From: Echiichthys vipera | Taxonomy: Eukaryota > Chordata > Actinopteri > Perciformes > Trachinidae | Assembly (NCBI GenBank): GCA_963691815.1 | Contig: OY829648.1 | Location: 23,001,123-23,065,122, forward strand | DNA: 64,000 nucleotides | Direction of reading: 5' to 3' | Part shown: positions 62,149-64,000 of the stretch, piece after piece | Layout of the letters: each line of letters opens with the position of its first letter | Numbering within the stretch: the stretch's first letter is position 1 | Position numbers and translations under genes: made by a program | The notes under the pieces: model-generated | What the model was told of the DNA's origin: nothing | The model's input: the letters and a program-made list of their open reading frames with translations, nothing else | Databases searched by the model: none

Positions 62149-63707
62149 GTATATGTTTACATGATTGTGTTATGGGGGTGTGATGAGGTTACAAACTACA
62201 GTGGAGATGAAATATGCTGAGGTAAGATAAAGACTGACAGAAGAGAGGAGGGGAATCAAACAGAATACATTAGAAAATAATGAAAGTGGCAGGTATAATG
62301 ATCCTTTAACATATATGTGTTAAAACATAACAGTTCAGTATAGACAATGCACCCACCAGGGAGCAAAGAAGATAACTGAACCTAAGGTTCTGGAGAGTTC
62401 AAATGGGAGGATTCATTGAGTGAGCTAGTGTGGGTGTGTGTTTGGGAGGATGAGAGAATAAAAATTTACATTTGTACATTAGCTGTTGTTGTTGTCTGTG
62501 GTGGCAACTCATTAGCATAGTGATCATGAAAGATAGAAAAGGTTGCCACTGTCAGCAGACCAAGTTTTTTTTTAACAGTCAAACAGCAGGTTTAGATGTT
62601 CAGAGAAACTTTGTGTGTGTGTGTATGTGTGTGTATCTTTGGTTTGATGGATTTTTATCCTCTATGTTATTTCATATATACGCAAACGTGGAATTTTAAA
62701 GAGTAAGTAACTAAGCTGAATAGTCGGCTACTGTTTCACTGACGTCTTTCACATGTTGAACAAACTCCTGTAGGTGAACATCACTACAGCAAGTTAAGAA
62801 CTTACAACACTGGATCTGAGCACAAACAGGGTTTTTAGCTGTATGTGTGTAATTACCCTTTGACTTGTCTTGCACTGATCATATCTGTGCGCAAAACAAA
62901 CAGATGTTAAACATGCATTTCTTTGTTCAGAATAATGGTCAGAAGAAATAGGATAAAGTCCACATTTGAGTGCTCATGCTAAACCAGTCTCTGTGTACTT
63001 TGATATAACTGAGCTCAGCTCACCACTGACACTGAAAATTAAGCAATCTTTAAACTCTACTTTGTACTAGGCTCGGGAATGATGGATAGGAAGCCTGTGT
63101 CTATTTCTGTGCTGTCATTTATTGTCCTACTGGTCAGTCATTCAGTTATTCTGCCACAGTCACCTCAGTCCCAGCACATATTTTATTATTATGTGATCAA
63201 TTTAGCATTGTATTATATATATAGTATATATAAATACATGGAAAGTGGAATTACATACTGCACAAAACCTGACACATTTACATCTGTCTTCTTCAGGTGA
63301 CTGCTACAGCCATGCAAAACCAAACTGGAAATTCTGTGGATGTTTGGATTCTTTGCTTTGGATGTTGACGCCGTAAGGAGGATTTGGATCCACCTCTTAG
63401 TGTGAACTATAAGGATGCATACAGAACCAAGAGGCCTGAATGAACGTTGTGGAACCTTTGAATAGAGGCCATAATGGATAAAACTACAATACACTGAGCT
63501 CAGTCAAGTATTTTAGTGCATTCATTTACTCTACATATTTGTCAGCTACTCAAGCCAGATAATATACGGAGCAACCTGTAAAACGTTCTGCTGGTCCTGA
63601 CACACTTGGCGTGGCAGATTAAATAAGGACTGAAAGGATTATCAGGTGAATTCTGTCTTCTTCGTTGTGGTGGCGATCTTATTCAGCAGGCTGGGAGTGG
63701 CATCAGG

Positions 63708-64000
63708 ATGCCTGAACTGGACGACTTTGCACCCCTGAGGGGTCAGAGAGGCCCGGAGTTGGGCCTAAACGGTGCAGCAGACCCACTTCGGATCCAGCAC
63801 GGCATCCTGGAGGAGCAGGTGGAGCTGTGGTGGTTCAGAGATCCTGGGAAGTCTCTGCTCTGCTACTGCGTGGCTGTACTTCTTATCCTGGGCTGCGGGC
63901 TGGGCGGCGTCGGCCTTCTCTCCACCACCACAAGTGTCTCAAGTGAATGGCGGCTGGGTGCAGGCACAGCCCTCTGCCTGTTAGCCCTGGGGGTTCTGCT
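63708..64000 (+). CDS. tmem125: Transmembrane protein 125, N-terminal part (cut by window end)
   Basis: ATG at 63708 begins an open frame of 97 complete codons still open at the window edge. After a short polar N-terminus, residues 33-44 read ILEEQVELWWFR, then a hydrophobic helix at about 50-71 (C-Y-C-V-A-V-L-L-I-L-G-C-G), then LLSTTTSVSSEWRLGAGTAL and the start of a second helix (CLLALGVLL). The AEQVELWW, GCG-GGV-LLSTT, EWRL-TGT-LCLLAL pattern is that of vertebrate TMEM125, a multipass protein of about 200-220 residues of unknown biochemical function. No signal peptide; the first membrane segment should anchor it. The coding part is uninterrupted so far, consistent with a single coding exon. 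Position downstream of EBNA1BP2 agrees with human gene order. Confidence 0.93.
   Translation, partial: MPELDDFAPLRGQRGPELGLNGAADPLRIQHGILEEQVELWWFRDPGKSLLCYCVAVLLILGCGLGGVGLLSTTTSVSSEWRLGAGTALCLLALGVL

Overview
The window reads as nuclear DNA from a ray-finned fish, most likely a percomorph teleost. It is AT-rich and dominated by non-coding sequence, with long (CA/TG)n, (GA)n, (TA)n, (GATA/GATG)n and (AAT)n microsatellites. It carries many teleost-type mobile elements: L2/CR1-like and Rex3/RTE-like LINE fragments, Tc1-like remnants, tRNA-derived SINEs and fold-back or MITE elements. Only three protein-coding genes can be supported, all with eukaryotic exon structure. Nothing here is bacterial or viral.

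Layout. 1-20.25 kb: intergenic DNA with degenerate repeats, including a head-to-head Tc1 palindrome split by a LINE 3' end (12.97-14.85 kb) and a 680-bp fold-back element (15.65-16.33 kb). 20.26-22.76 kb (+): CFAP144 (FAM183A), four coding exons, 133 aa, with an RFX-type X-box about 100 bp before the ATG. 23.48-27.10 kb (-): EBNA1BP2 (EBP2), nine coding exons, 310 aa, convergent with CFAP144. 27.3-50.9 kb: a gene-poor stretch of LINE, SINE, MITE and microsatellite sequence, with one unexplained in-frame coiled-coil-like exon candidate at 42.1 kb. 50.96-51.33 kb: a CpG-rich block ending in a splice donor, possibly the first exon of the last gene. 51.3-63.7 kb: probable intron with long TG/CA arrays and a P-element-like or THAP-like short transposon. 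63.708-64 kb (+): start of TMEM125, cut by the window edge.

The order CFAP144 - EBNA1BP2 - TMEM125, with these orientations, matches the human chromosome 1p34 neighbourhood as I recall it. The conspicuous difference is that CFAP57, which in human lies divergently between EBNA1BP2 and TMEM125, is not recognisable here. The three genes are unrelated in function: CFAP144 is a ciliary microtubule protein, EBNA1BP2 a nucleolar 60S-biogenesis factor, and TMEM125 a small multipass membrane protein. They are linked by conserved synteny, not by an operon-like logic.

I found no convincing new biological system. The most unusual items are the nested and palindromic transposon structures, a perfect 28-bp palindrome inside a LINE remnant, a perfect 20-bp-stem hairpin in CFAP144 intron 1, complementary CA and TG arrays in the presumed TMEM125 intron, and a repeat that appears to supply a splice acceptor in EBNA1BP2.
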